From positions 583,745 to 647,744 of the forward strand of contig NW_022985453.1 in assembly GCF_010093595.1 (NCBI RefSeq): a DNA stretch of 64,000 nt, written 5' to 3'. Of the stretch, positions 33,011 to 45,484 are shown in pieces. Origin of the DNA: Mytilinidion resinicola (lineage: Eukaryota; Ascomycota; Dothideomycetes; Mytilinidiales; Mytilinidiaceae). The first letter of the stretch is position 1. Every line of letters starts with the position of its first letter. The position numbers were made by a program, and so were the translations under genes. The notes beneath the pieces are model-generated. The model worked only from the letters and a program-made list of their open reading frames with translations. It was not told the origin of the DNA and made no database searches.

Positions 33011-33552
33011 GGGGTGATACTATATGAGGGAGATGGGGAGTGCGTGTATGTGTATCTCTCGCAGTAGGCTCGGTTGGTATTTTCTCGTGTTCGCTTCGAG
33101 CTGATGAGCGAGAGAGTGGTTGGTATTCTCTAATTCATTAATCGTGTTGCCATCGCTCAGCGCCATCATTGCAGGTTTCCATATCTGATGAACAGGCCGA
33201 GGTTTTCTTGTAGTAAAATTGTATTTCATGTTATCGTGTCGTGTGTTTCGTGGAAGTTCTCCAGCCATGTCATTGCCCTTTGAAGCAAACTCTCCAATCT
33301 CCCCTTTCGACATTCATAATCATCGTACATTGTTAAAAGCTTCGGCTGTAAAAGAAGATCCCAATACCCAGATACCTTTGCCCGTCCAATACCTCCAAAA
33401 AGTCATACCTCGTTAGTCGATCCAGGAGCATATCGTGTCGTTCGTATTTCCGCCGTCCGGAAATTGTACCGGCCATAAGCCATCGTACGCTGGTCCATCA
33501 TCCACAGGTCCATCACATACTGGTCCATTCTCCAATGGTTCAGATCCCTAGG
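33011..33552. other. Convergent 3' intergenic region
   Basis: Lies between the VPS8 stop and the stop of the minus-strand DUF7730-like gene. It contains short ggtccat repeats (about 33490-33540) and no gene. Confidence 0.5.
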
Positions 33553-34613
33553 TCACCAATCCAGAAGCTCGACCTTGAGACCCGGCGGCGCAATGGACAA
33601 GATATCGTCAATCCTCTTCGCACAGATCCTCCTCGCAATCGTATCCTGCATATCCTCCTCGAGCTCAACAACCAAATCCCCATGGCACAGACACCGCCTG
33701 CCGTACACACTCGCCACCACCTGGCGCGAGATATAAACCGTCTTCAGCGCCGTCCAGCCCTGGAACAACTTCCGGTCGTAGTTGCTATCCCGGCTCAGCG
33801 CACCCTGTGCGCTTGCGTTGCCCCAGAGGCACCGCATGACGTTGTAGCTGCAGGCCAGGTGCTCGGCGAACAGCGTGGTGATGACGGCCTTCTGCGCGGG
33901 GACCCGCCGCCGCATCCACGTGCCGATGACGCCGGGGCTGAAGGAGAAGACGTTGAGCATGTACGGCATCAGCGCGCACTCGTTGTAGATCTGGCGGCAG
34001 GTGCGCGCGATGGCCGTCATGCGGTCGTGGCCGAGCTGCGGCGCTTCCCAGGGCAGGACGCCGCGGAAGCCGAGGAGCTGCAGCGATTTGGCGTCGGGTT
34101 TCTTAAAGCACTCCTCGTGGTCGGCGTACATGCAGTTGGTTAGTGGGCCGATGGGCGAAGGTTTGGGCTCCTCCTCGTTCTTCTTCTTTTGGCTTCCGTT
34201 ACGTCCCAGGAATTTGGCGACCTTGGAAGGCTCTGGGGTGCTGGCGGCTGTGGAGGTCGGGTTGGACGTCGGGTCCAGCGACCTGTCGTAGACGTGGATA
34301 TGCCTACCGTCGCCGCCAAAGGCGAGTCTGAAGACGCGATTGCGGATCTCGGGCGGAAGGCGGAGAAGGGGTGATTGCTGCTGGTTGCGCTCGCTTCTAG
34401 AGAGATGTTAGAGAAGCCTTCGCAAAGACATCTGGAAGAGCCCGAAACGTACATGGCTGCTATCTCGTCGCCGGGCGATGACAAGTCCACAAGTCCGTCC
34501 CTTCTCAGTCGCAGCGCTGGTCGCACTGGAGGCCGATTAACAGCTTCGTCCACCTCCTGGGCTTGCTTGCCGACGCCCATGGCGCCCTTGAAGAGTTGCG
34601 CCACCTTTGACAT
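33553..34613 (-). CDS. DUF7730-like (F-box-like) fungal protein
   Basis: Exons 34613-34453 and 34396-33553 give 334 residues. The diagnostic segment SPLLRLPPEIRNRVFRLAFG (about residues 62-81) is the F-box-like opening of fungal DUF7730 proteins. Later family-typical parts are LGFRGVLPWEAPQL, ARTCRQIYNECALM (old-parental helix after the F-box-like region) and FQGWTALKTVYI. The N-terminus before the motif is basic and disordered. These proteins are abundant in filamentous fungi, and their function is unknown. The next such gene in the window is at 46.95 kb. Confidence 0.8.
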
Positions 34614-36668
34614 GGCTAGAGGTTCGTCTACGGCTCCGGCCCATGCAGTCTGGCGAGAGGGCGAGAGGTGTAGGAGCTCAGTCCGGTGAAAGAAAGCGGT
34701 GGAAGGTTCTGTTGGGCATGCTGTGTAGAGATGGAAGGTCCAAGTCACCGACGTAGGTCGGACGTCTACCACGCGACCCTCGACCGCTTTAGGGAGGAAT
34801 TGATGAGGATGCAGAGATGCCCAGCCTTGGAAGCCGCCCTCTGGTCCCTCGAATGTCCTCGTCGTCGCCGTCGTTCCGACGCACTCGCTCTCAGTTCGCT
34901 GAGTGGTCTGGTGATGGGTGGAAGTCCTGTAGTGAGTCGGCCTAGCCAATCCGCGCTCTTGTCCCTTCTTCGCGCTCACGTGCGCACCTTCCTGCTCCCT
35001 CCCCGTTTCGGCAACTCTTGGCTGCTTGCCAAGAAGGCTAAAAGTGTTGAGTCGGGGAAACCTGAATTTTTCGGCCATTCGATGACGCAGCCACCTTTTT
35101 GCAGATAACTCAACAACCACAACTCGTAGAACAGAAATTTCAACGGGACTGGATGCGCCGAAGCAAGGAGAATAAACTGAGATTTTATAGGAAGATTATT
35201 GCACATGCCCATCAAGATAGGGGTGGGGTCCGCAGGCTGCGGCACCGAAAACCCCACGCCTCCCTACCCAAACGAACCCGCCTAGTCCACCGCCGTCACT
35301 GAAGCCACTCGTAAAGGCGATCCTACCATCAGGCTATGCATGCAAGGCATTTTGGGGGTATTTCAACTATCTGGTTGCGGCATACCTACGGCTTGCCGGT
35401 CAGGGGCCGGTTGGCGCGATAAGCTGCTAGCCATCATCGCGGAGAATACAATATCACGCATATCTTGGCCGGGAAAACGACAACGAATGGAAGAAGAAAT
35501 ATGTTGGTCATGTTGCACTCCAACGTGGACCGTTGGGCAACGGCCTTGCTGGCACTATTGGGGCATCTGAGTCGGCACCACCAGATGACGGCATAGATCT
35601 CCGATTTAGCTTTCGAAGAGGAGTAAGCTTTCCCTATCACGCCATGCGTTTCATCTTCCTTGTTGCGGCGTTCCGCTCTAGACACATTTCCATTTCTTAT
35701 ATCCATACCGTACCATCATACCTATCAAAACGAACTCCACCGAGGCCTAGAGAGCTATCAGGCTTACCGGAAATGGCATTTTGGGAATAGCAATAACATT
35801 CTAGAGAACCTTAAGCGGCGCTAATGAAGCGTACAAAGGATAGAAACATTGTGTGCCTCAGTGATGAGAAGTTTGAAATCAAAACCACGGATTCGTGGAC
35901 TAGGGACTTTTGCAGCAAGCTGATTATCAGGGCGCTCTCTTCTACTACTTTCCTCGTACCGTCCAGCACCACCAAACCGCTTCAGGCTTGGAACCCCGAT
36001 AGCTCATCAGAAGCCTCTCTCCTTCCGCCGCCTACTTCGGAAAGACTTGGCATACTAGAAGACGGGAAACCGTAGAGAACATACGCGTAAAGTGGTGGGT
36101 ACTCAGGCACGCAGAATGGTGGTTGTCAGTCGCGGTTCGTGTGGCTGAGTGGGCTCTAGAATTGGAGGTTGGGAATAGTGGCATACGTAATGCGATTAAG
36201 GGATCCACGGATTCATTACAACATCAACCGCGGATCTCTGACGACCATCTAACGTACTCGAGGTAGTAAACAATCGCGGCCTGCATTGTTGGAGAGTTAC
36301 ATTGCTATATGCGCTTCGATGTTGAGTTATATTGGCCTACGCACCGATGTCTTTTTTTCAACGACTTATGAAACCATAACAGAAGTATGCCGTCGAACTC
36401 TCAGTCAAATGAAATGCACGCTACATTCTCAGCTTCGAGCCAGTCACGGCATCACGATTTCCCTGCTTCACACACATCTAAAGACTCGATCCATCGAAAT
36501 TTTCCTATCTACAGCAAGAGCTCTCAAAATATGTACAAAACACACCACAGATGCGTCATCGAAACGAAGTCTACCACCACAACCCCTCATACCCATCCAG
36601 GCCATCCCTCCACGCAATCTCTACCTCAAGGATCTCGAGTCCGCCTGCTCTTCAAGAGGCTCGTCCCT
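34614..36668. other. Intergenic stretch of about 2 kb; nothing supportable
   Basis: Minus-strand open frames at 34.6-35.1 kb continue upstream of the DUF7730-like start without any conserved content. Short plus-strand frames (35533-35790, 35824-36075, 36286-36684) lack domains. Confidence 0.4.
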
Positions 36669-37685
36669 CTACACGCACTGGTAGTAGTAAGGGTTCCACT
36701 GCTTACAAGTCGTCCCCTCGACACAAGTGGTAGCGCCGATGTAGTTGAGCCCGCCGCATTGGTAGTACTTCGCTACGGCGCCAGTGAGGGAAGTGGTCGA
36801 AGCCGCGAAAGTAGAACTGGCCGCTGTCGTCGGCTTGGCAGCTGTCACGAGAGTCGTAGGGCCGGCGGCGAAGGTTGACGTAGATATAGTGGAAGAAGCG
36901 ACCGCGGACGACGTCGCCACAACCACCGGAGTCGACACCACCCGAGTAGAAGAAACAGCAGAGGTAACAGCCGCAACAACCGAAGTCGGCGTAACCGTAG
37001 CAGAGGGCGACGAGACAACCACCACAGCAGACGACGCCTTAACAGCCGTCGACGAAGCCACAGCCACCGCCGCCGCCGACGACACAGCCGTCGAACCCGC
37101 CGCCCCAACCGTAAAATCCACACACGCCTCATACGTCTGATCAATACTCCTTGCATCCCACCACCACTGAATCACACACTCGCCCCCCGTCTCACACCTG
37201 CCCCCCAAATCCGCCGGAATCTCAATCTCAAACCGCGTATTATTCGCCTGCTCCGCCAGCGGCACCGCATTCGCCGCATACACCTCCCACCTCACCAGCG
37301 GCCTCCCCACAATCTGATTCGTCCCCGTGTCCACAATGCTCACATTCGCGGTCCCCGTGTGCGGCGCGCGGATATCCACGACCATCGGCACCGTCTGCCC
37401 GGGCGCGTACGCCTGCACGTGCGCGGCGTTGTCGGCGAACTTGTAGCCCTTGCACAGCCAGACGTCGCAGGCCGCGGCGTTGTAGTCGGCTTGCGCGGCC
37501 GCGACTTGCAGCTCGCCTTGGGTGTTGCCGTAGTTGTCCGAGGCTTGGTTGCTGTAGACTTGCGCGCCGCAGGCGGCGGACATGGCGGGGCCGGCGAGGC
37601 GGGCGGGCGGCGAGGTGATGAAGCCGTGGGCGTGGGCGGTGGTGGCGAGGTAGGCGAGGGCGAGGAGCGGGGCGAGGGAGGGCAT
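36669..37685 (-). CDS. Secreted LPMO-like (chitin-binding type-4-like) protein with CBM1
   Basis: Single exon, 338 residues. The signal peptide is [19 protein letters not shown], with cleavage leaving His20 as residue 1, as lytic polysaccharide monooxygenases require. His20, His109 (RAPHTGTAN) and the Cys-rich core ([44 protein letters not shown]) suggest a copper histidine brace; I cannot place the AA family with certainty (AA16-like is possible). After a Ser/Val/Ala/Thr-rich linker (about residues 205-300) comes a family 1 cellulose-binding module ([24 protein letters not shown]). Likely acts outside the cell on cellulose or another plant-wall polymer. The start is chosen at the signal peptide, not the longer upstream frame. 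Confidence 0.82.
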   Translation of the reverse strand: MPSLAPLLALAYLATTAHAHGFITSPPARLAGPAMSAACGAQVYSNQASDNYGNTQGELQVAAAQADYNAAACDVWLCKGYKFADNAAHVQAYAPGQTVPMVVDIRAPHTGTANVSIVDTGTNQIVGRPLVRWEVYAANAVPLAEQANNTRFEIEIPADLGGRCETGGECVIQWWWDARSIDQTYEACVDFTVGAAGSTAVSSAAAVAVASSTAVKASSAVVVVSSPSATVTPTSVVAAVTSAVSSTRVVSTPVVVATSSAVASSTISTSTFAAGPTTLVTAAKPTTAASSTFAASTTSLTGAVAKYYQCGGLNYIGATTCVEGTTCKQWNPYYYQCV

Positions 37686-39080
37686 GGTTGTTGGGAGATG
37701 GTTGGACGTTGCTTCTGTTGGAAGAGGGTTCTTGGGGGTGGAATGAATGGATTCGGTAGGTAGATAAGAGTCTATAGCGGCAAAGAGAATGAGAATGTAG
37801 AAATGAATGTAGCGGTCCCAGACCGATGCAAGCATGAATGAATGAAAGTAAGGCAAAGAGCGCTGGATGAGGTAGAAAGGGAAACCGATTATTCAAATAC
37901 TTCGACACACCCAGCAAGGGAAGGTGATCTCATTAGCGCTCTGCTATATCCTCCAGGCGATCACACCGCCGCGGCATGAAGCCAAGAAGTTTCCTATCAT
38001 TACACAGAGGACCTTACCAGAACAGGTATCTAAGCGGCTACTACAAGACCTCTAAGAACGCGGACGAACCAATCGCTTGCTATGTCAATTTGTTCGATAC
38101 AGCCTACGGTGCGTGAAGCGCTGACTTGCGATACCCACAACACCTGCCAAGCGCTCTCTCCCGGAGATTGAGCGCCACTACATATGTAGTTCCCGCATAG
38201 CGTCAAAGCGCTGTTTATATCGGAAGCGATCCGCGTGCCTGGGTTGAAACGTGGTGCGGGGATGGTGGCGTGCTACTAATGTCCCAATGAGTTTCATGTT
38301 TCTAAACGAGGCCGAAATGACGGTATGTTCACGTTCAGTCGATCAACCGAGGCTACAGAGGACTACGCGGAGAAATATTATGGCGTCTCGGCGTCAAAAG
38401 GAAAGCGAGGAGAGTAAGGAGTTAGTAGAGATCGTGGTGTTGGAGGAACAGTCGGTGATAGTGGTGGATAAGAGGCAGGCGTGAATTAGATGGTGTCGTT
38501 GCATCTACAAGTTAGCGCAACCACGAGATACGGGAAATTGGTGTAGCTTAGAGCAATGAGCTCAGTTCTCAGTTTCATTTGTCTCCGAGAGTTCCACCCG
38601 TCTCCGCGCTTCCGCGCCCTTCCATCCGATATTATACACGCTCCCCGATCCATGCAAGTGCAGAGGCTGTCCGGCATCGAAGCACACAGCGACGCTGAGC
38701 GCTAGCACAAAGTGTTCCCACCAAAAAATCACGCCCCGGCCGCTTCCAGACTCTCCGCCCGCAATCCTCCAGCAAAGCAAAAGACAAGTGTGAAGTATGG
38801 GTAGTGAAGCAACAGAACACTTGCACAGGTACGTACCGACCAGAAAGAGATTACAGATCCTGGCCGTTGCAAGAATTGTTGTCCATAATCGGTGGTACGG
38901 TTCCAGGGTCGTCCCAAAAGAAGATAAAGTCGAAAGCCATTGCCATTGCCATTCCAGGTGCCGTTCCGGAAGTAGATGTCGTTGCCGAAAGCCATAGCCA
39001 GCCGCCAGAATCACCACAGATGTTCACGAGCAAACATAGGCATCAGGGCAATGGCATCACGTCATAGAATTACGTACCTT
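37686..39080. other. Intergenic stretch of about 1.4 kb
   Basis: Promoter side of the LPMO-like gene and 3' side of SF3B1. AGCGCT occurs several times at about 38115-38210. A tgccat/gccatt-rich low-complexity patch lies at about 38935-38960. No coding frame is convincing. Confidence 0.4.
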
Positions 39081-42000
39081 TCAAAGGAAAATGGCCAACT
39101 CAGGCCTCTGGAGGGAACCCTCGTCGAGAATCGGATAATAGGGCACCATAGAGTCGCCGTTCTGGACGTAGGCATCGTTGTAGATGCGCCAGTATGGCTG
39201 GCGGACCTTGCGTGCTGGATGGAAGAGACCAGCCCAGGCATAGTTCATGACGGTACCGGTGCCGACGGCGTTGCGAATTGCGTCGATAGCTTCAAGGATC
39301 CTGTCGATGACGTGAGGACTCGTCTCGAACAGGTTGGGCCAGACCAGATTAAGAAGATGCAGCTGTGAGATCGTTAGCGGACGTGTTCGTCGCGGGTTTC
39401 TTACATACCATTGCGTCTTCACACCCAAGTCCCACAACTCCCAATGCGATGTGTTTGACTACCGAGGCCGCGGTCTGGCGATGGACTTGGTCTCGATCGA
39501 TGAGGGCGTCTTCGAGGAGCGGTGTGATTGCGTACACATAGTCTTTAGCCATCTCGCCAATGTACTCGAAGAGGAACGACAGCGACTTCAAGACACCGTT
39601 CTGAACGTTCAGCTCAGGGACCCGGTACTCGTTCATGAGTGCCGGCAGTACGGTGTATGGACCACAAGTCTCAGCAACAATGCCAATGGCGACAGCCGTG
39701 CAGACTCGGCTCTGGCGCTCTTGTACCCTCAAATTGTTCAAGAGTGTGTTAAGGACGTCCTGCGGACCAATGGCTTTCGCAATGAAACCGAAAGTGTTAT
39801 TGGCGGCGCGACGAATGCCCTTCTTGTGCGCTTTGAGCATGTCGAGAAGCTCAAAGCAGATTCTCATCCATTCTCGGGGCGGGACGCGATCTGCGCCACG
39901 ATCTGCAATGCGACCGACTAGATCAATTGTATTCTCTTGTACCTTCTCGTGGCGATTGCGAAGGATGGGAGTAAGTCGGGGCAGGAGGTCGCGGACAGGC
40001 GGCTGCATCAGATCGATGCCAACAACTGTGACAATGCTTCGAAGCGCACCGAGAATGGAACCCAAGACTTCTGGATACTCCTCTCCAAGGTATTCGTAGA
40101 GAATGATGCTAAGCTTGCCCATGATGTCGTCTCTGTCGCAGACCCTCAGCGCCATTGTGATACGAGAGATCAAGTCCGCAGCTTGCATACGGACAGTAGC
40201 CTGCTTGTTGTTCAGTCGCCAGAGAATAGTGCTGACGATCTGAGGAAGGTAAAAGTCGATACGGGTGCCCAACGCGTTGATGATTGTTCCCACGCCATTC
40301 AAGATCGTGTCGTCTTCCACGCTCTGTTCCTGGAAGGTATGGAGGGCGCCATCGACGAGGCGCTTGTCGAGTTCACCATCGAGATCAGCTGCACCTAAGC
40401 TTGTGACGACCTTTTCGATTGTCTCGATTGTCATCTTGCGATACGCCTCGTTCTCATCCTTCAAGTTGTCTACGATGCGCTCAACAATCTGGCTAGTCCC
40501 GACCTTCTGACCCAAGTCAAAAGTAGTTTCAACGACCTGCTTGTAGTTGCGCTTGTCGAGTGCCATTCGACGAACCCAGAAGCACTTGAAGAACTCATCG
40601 AGCACCTCTGATATCAAGTACTTCTTTTCAACACCCACAGTACCGGCGCACTGAGAAACTACCTTGAGCACGACCTTCTTCATCTCCTCATCGGGCGAGG
40701 AGAACTCCCGTAGGAGAATTTCCATGATCTGAGTAGTGTAGTAGTTGGCGTATTCACCGTCCATCAAGGGGATGAGGTAGCCAACGGCCTTGAGGAACGA
40801 AGTCAAGCTCTTGCCCCGCTGGCGCCGAGCACCAGTCCACAGGGGATGGAGGATGTCATTGAAGCTATCAATACCGTAAGGGTTAGAAGCCTCAGCAAGA
40901 GCGGCGATTGCCAGACTCGTGACTGTACGGACTCGGGGCTGCTCGTCGCTGAGATTACCCGCGATGCAATCAACGAGGCCCTTGAGATGGGGCAGGACGG
41001 CGCAACCCAGGAGAATGGGAATCTGTTGAACGATCTTAACACCAGTGTGACGGGCCGCCCAGGACCGCTTGCTCTTGCAGACAGCTCTAAGGAAAGGAAG
41101 CAGAGCAGGAATGCCAAGTGCAGAGGCAACTACTGCGAAGGCTCGAGCGGTTGTATTTCGAACATACTCATCCGGGTGATCAATATCTGGACGCATGGTA
41201 CTAATCATATGCGCGAGGCCAGCGGCTTTACTGAGATTTGAAATGATTTCACGACCCTCCATTCGGGCATAGTAATCCTGGTCGATCAGAAGAGGCTCGA
41301 TGACGACAAGGATCTTGTGAACAAAGGGGCGGACGAGGTCGTCTAGCTTGTACAAGATGCGGTCGATAACCTTAACGAGCAGATGACGTTCCTGATCTTC
41401 CAGAGTCTTCTCCATTAGGAGCGGGAGGATCTGATTGAACAGTGGTCCGGCGTTAAATTGTCGGGCACTATCGGTAAGCTGTCGAAGAGCCGTCTTGCGC
41501 ATTGCCGGTGTGCCGTTCTTTACTTTGAGAAGCAGACGCATGATTTTGCGTTCTTTTAGTTCTTCGACTGTCATCTGGTCTTCGTCTGCGCCGTCGACCA
41601 ATTTTCCAAAGTAGGCCATGTCCTCAGCCTTGAAGAACTGAAGGTCTCCGACGCCAGGAATCTCGGTGGGAAGTTGCTTGCCCATCATGGAGTTGCTCTG
41701 AGGCGTTTGCATCATGAAGCCACCGTAAACACCTGGGGTTGGTGGCATGAGGCCGCTCGGGGCGACTCTAGTTGGTTCGTAGCCGGGAGGCGGATCGAGG
41801 ATCTTGTAACCTTCGGATGGCAACATCATGTTTAGAGCTTCATCAGATAGAGGCGCATTGCGCATATCGCCTCCAAATGGCATAAATGCCACCTGTGAGG
41901 GGTGCATGGGCGTGGCGAGTCCAGCAGCAGCCGCTGGTGTGGCACCTCCAACCGCGGGCACTTCGTCCCACCTAGGACGCTTTTGTGGTTGGCCGGGCGC

Positions 42001-42816
42001 TACTCTCTCGTCCCACCTGCTCTTCTTCTTTTCAACCGCCCCATTTGTTTCGCCGTTGGCCACGGGTTCGGTTGCCGTGTCCCAGCGGTTCTTGCGCTTC
42101 CTCACAGCAGCGACGGCAACGGTTGATCCAGCCTCGCTGTTCTCTTTATCCGGCGTATCCTTCAAGGTAGCTTGGTGCTCAACAACAGCCCCGGTCTCTC
42201 CATTCGCCTCTTTCTCAGCAATGATTTTGCTGATTCTCTCTTCCTCGCGCTCAATCTCCCGGGTTTTCATAATGTCCTTGTACGAAAGTCCATCGTCCTG
42301 TACACCAGCTTGGCTGTTCGCGGCAAAAGGATCGGCTCGGGTTGGGGTGAGGGGGCCGCGCTGGAATCGGCGCTTTTGATAGTCAGTTTCGCGGGAGGCG
42401 ATCTGTGCCTGCTTCTCTCGGGTCATGAGGATATCGGCCTCCTCGGTATCGCCACCTGCGAACTCGTTGATCTGCGCTTTCGTGGCCGTGTACTGTCCCA
42501 CGAGCCGTCGGCCGTTGAGCTCGTCCGCATCTTCCATATCGTCGTCGCCATCGTTGGTAGCAATGGAATTGTTGTATCCAGCAAATTTGTCAACGGCAGT
42601 CCGCTCATACAGCTCCGTGTCGAAGGACTCCGTGAGTGATGCCTTCGTCGACGTGTCAGTCCTCTGCGTGGACGGGTCAAAGGTTTTTGAACCTTTCTTC
42701 CCTGCGTTTGCGGAGTTGCGCTCTGCTTGGAGGCGCCGGATGGCCTCGAAATCCTCTGAAAGGCTCGACGTTAGTGAGGAGCGCGGAGGAGTTTGGGGGC
42801 ACGTACTGTCAGACAT
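39081..42816 (-). CDS. SF3B1: Splicing factor 3B subunit 1 (SF3B1/Hsh155)
   Basis: Exons 42816-42807, 42755-39409 and 39362-39081 give 1,212 residues. The N-terminal half carries RWD repeats ([29 protein letters not shown]) that bind SF3B14/U2AF-type partners, then GYEPTRVAP and the HEAT-repeat superhelix ([72 protein letters not shown]-like VPYYPILDE at the end). It is the core U2 snRNP protein for branch-site recognition. The first exon is only 10 nt (ATG TCT GAC A). The first intron is 51 nt with no stop, so an unspliced reading stays open. The start is set by the family N-terminus [15 protein letters not shown]. Confidence 0.93.
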
Positions 42817-43369
42817 GGTGGCAGCTGTTGCAAGCCAGTGTCTTCGGTTGTGTCTGGTGTCCACACGATGCAGTCGGAGGGTGCGCGTAGGATCAGCGCA
42901 TGCGGATGGAGTGAGGTCGATGAGGTTGATGAGAGACTGGTGGTGAGCGACGTCGCGGAGGAAGTTGACGAGGCCGCGCCAAGATATGCGCACGAGCCAC
43001 CAAGAGACCCGCGCTCTGCCTCACCTCTTCCAACGTCTTCCCAGGGCTCGTCTGCGTTACTTTAGATTTTCCATTTGGGCCCTAATATATGAGGCAGTTC
43101 ATACTTCACCGTCGCAAGCCCCTTCACTGAGGTCTCCTATACAATCTAAACAACAGTTCACTCTTTTCGCCCTTTCCCCGTTCAAAGCGAAGTCTGCTCT
43201 CCTAAAAGCTCCAGTTGTGAAGACTGTGACCCTTCATATTCCCAAAATTCGCATCAATTTTATAGTCTAAACGCGAAAGAGGTTGGTTTCCTCTATCTTC
43301 CCGCACTAGGCAAGTAGGTGAATTGGTTTGTGGCCAGCTTTTAGTGCATCGCATGTTCCCTGTTGCCCT
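42817..43369. other. Intergenic region upstream of SF3B1
   Basis: Gap between the SF3B1 start and the 3' end of the esterase gene. No coding frame; SF3B1 promoter expected here. Confidence 0.4.
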
Positions 43370-45484
43370 TCAACTACACTCCCAGTCATCAGCGGACGTG
43401 ATCTGTATATGATCACCACCAGCAGGAACGATGCCGTTCAAATAGTAGAGAGCTGGCCCAGTATATCTGTTCCTCAGCGGATACCTATAGCGACTCGTCA
43501 GCAGTGGTGTTTTATCTGTAATGTGGCAACGCACCTGCAATGCCTTCTTCGGAACTCCACTCCAGAGGCCGCTGTGTCATTCACGAATTTTGTCCCCTCG
43601 ATAACATCTGGCGCTTTCCCTTTTTCTACCCAGTCTACAATTGCAGCTAGGACGTTGTACTGACCATCGAACGGAATGCCTTCTTGCTTGGACTGTCCGA
43701 TCATCCATGCCCCAGCGCCAGAGTTGCAATGGTGCATACCGGATATTCGAAAGAAGCGCGTAAAGGCATCCAGCTGCGATGGGCTCGCATTCATCCCGCT
43801 TGCTAAATGATCGTACCAACGCTCGGTTTCTAGCGACGTAATCTGCTGATCTGCTTGTCCATGGTAGACAAGGAGTTTACCACCGGAAGCGTTAAATGCT
43901 TGCAACCCTGACGGAAAAGTGCGAACATTGAAAGGATTTAACGCTTCCACCACTGCAGCATCGCGGGTGGTGAAAGTTGCGGGATTCCACGCAGGATCAG
44001 AGTAGACGACATAGCGAAACCAATCCTGAGAATCGCTAAAGGGCTTTCCGGCATAAAGGCGATCAATTGCCCTTAGCTCGCTTCCTGGCTGCATGGCCGG
44101 ATAAATGATGGTGCCGTTATCGTAGGTGAAAGGACTGAAGATCTTGCGGACTATTTCCACTTGTTCAGCAGTCAGACATTCATCCCCAAACTGCAAATCT
44201 CGGCATTTGAGGGTCTCTGGCTTGAAATGACAGAGATCGGGATCTGAGCTTGTTAGCCTGCTCTACGCGTTAATCATAGATACAGTACTAGGACAAAAGT
44301 CTGGGCACGCCGTTTTTCATCTTGTCCCGATTAATGACGAGGTGCTGAAGCACCACAAACACCGGCAAGTAGGCCGACTATCAGGATGAGAAATCTTCCT
44401 AGCTTAAGCTCTTAGGGACTTTAATCTTATCAGAACTGTCGGAACACGCTGAAGCACCTCCAATGGTGGTGGGCAAGTGTGCCCAGACTTTTGACAAGGC
44501 ACTGTACAGTTGTAGAATATACGCACACTCGATTATCTCATCTCTGACGTGGTCAATGAAATCACACTGTCTCAACACCTCATCGTGTATCAAACCTGTC
44601 CACATCGATGCCTTGATGAAGTCGAAAGAGTTCGCAGCGCCAGTGATGGTAAAAAACGAGGCTCTCCAAGAAATGAGATTATTGAAGTCAGTCGCGGGAG
44701 ATCCGGCAACGACTGTGAATGATGGTCAGCAAGTGCCTTTCATTCTGTGGATGTCTTCACTCACTACCATCAAAATCGAGTGGGTACTTCTCCGCAGCTC
44801 CAATCCCTTGTCGACCACCCTGAGAGCAACCAAAGAAGTAGGCGTATCGATGAGGCTTCCCGTAGTACTGTTTTGTCACCTCCTTCCCGACCAAAGTAGC
44901 CGTATGGAGTCTGGAGTGTTTTAGAATAAGAACAGCTATCTGAATGATACACATACGATCTTCCAGCAAAGTCCTCCACGACATCAGTGTTGTGAAAGAA
45001 TGATGTACCCCCAGTGCCATTATGACCATTGTTTGAGCCTACCGCAGCAAACCCATACTCTGCAGCATATTCTATGATAGCGTAGTCAAGGCCTGGTCAA
45101 TACTCATCAGCGACCATGTTCCCAAAACACTATCTACAAGGCAGACTTACAGCCTCCAATTCCTCCATTTCCCGTTGCCACAAATCGCCCGTTCCAGTTA
45201 TTCGGCAGCCAAGCTTCAAATTCAATGGACGATCTATCGCTTGTGCTGATATTCAAGGCGACTCGGCAAAAATCTTGTGCTACCGGCGAATTCGTCCCTG
45301 GGCCTCCGCAAGTTGTATCGCGGTATTTGAGATCTACAATCTTGTTGCGAGGAATATACTCAACTATCTCGATAGTGGCATTCTCAACCACGGGCTCGAA
45401 GGACTCGCAGGCATATTTGAAAGATGCAGCGTTAATGTGAAGGAAAGGTAGGTAAAGCAAGACTGAGAAGATCAACAAAAACAT
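43370..45484 (-). CDS. Tannase / feruloyl esterase family, secreted
   Basis: Six exons: 45484-45151, 45092-44957, 44910-44768, 44712-44527, 44243-43535 and 43484-43370, giving 540 residues. Signal peptide MFLLIFSVLLYLPFLHINA. Family landmarks: FVATGNGGIGGC, VGSNNGHNG, then the nucleophile in GCSQGGRQG (Cys185-Ser186), the acid in YHGQADQQI (Asp398) and MHHC (His438-Cys439), the linked CS-D-HC catalytic arrangement. The calcium-site region NSFDFIKASMW and the ending DDWEC are also typical. It hydrolyses gallate or ferulate esters of plant material outside the cell. The intron at 44526-44244 (283 nt) is unusually long; the others are 46-58 nt. Confidence 0.9.

Noticed and set aside
36784..37763. 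Plus-strand Val/Thr/Arg-rich frames
   Set aside because: Antisense of the LPMO-like gene and its linker.
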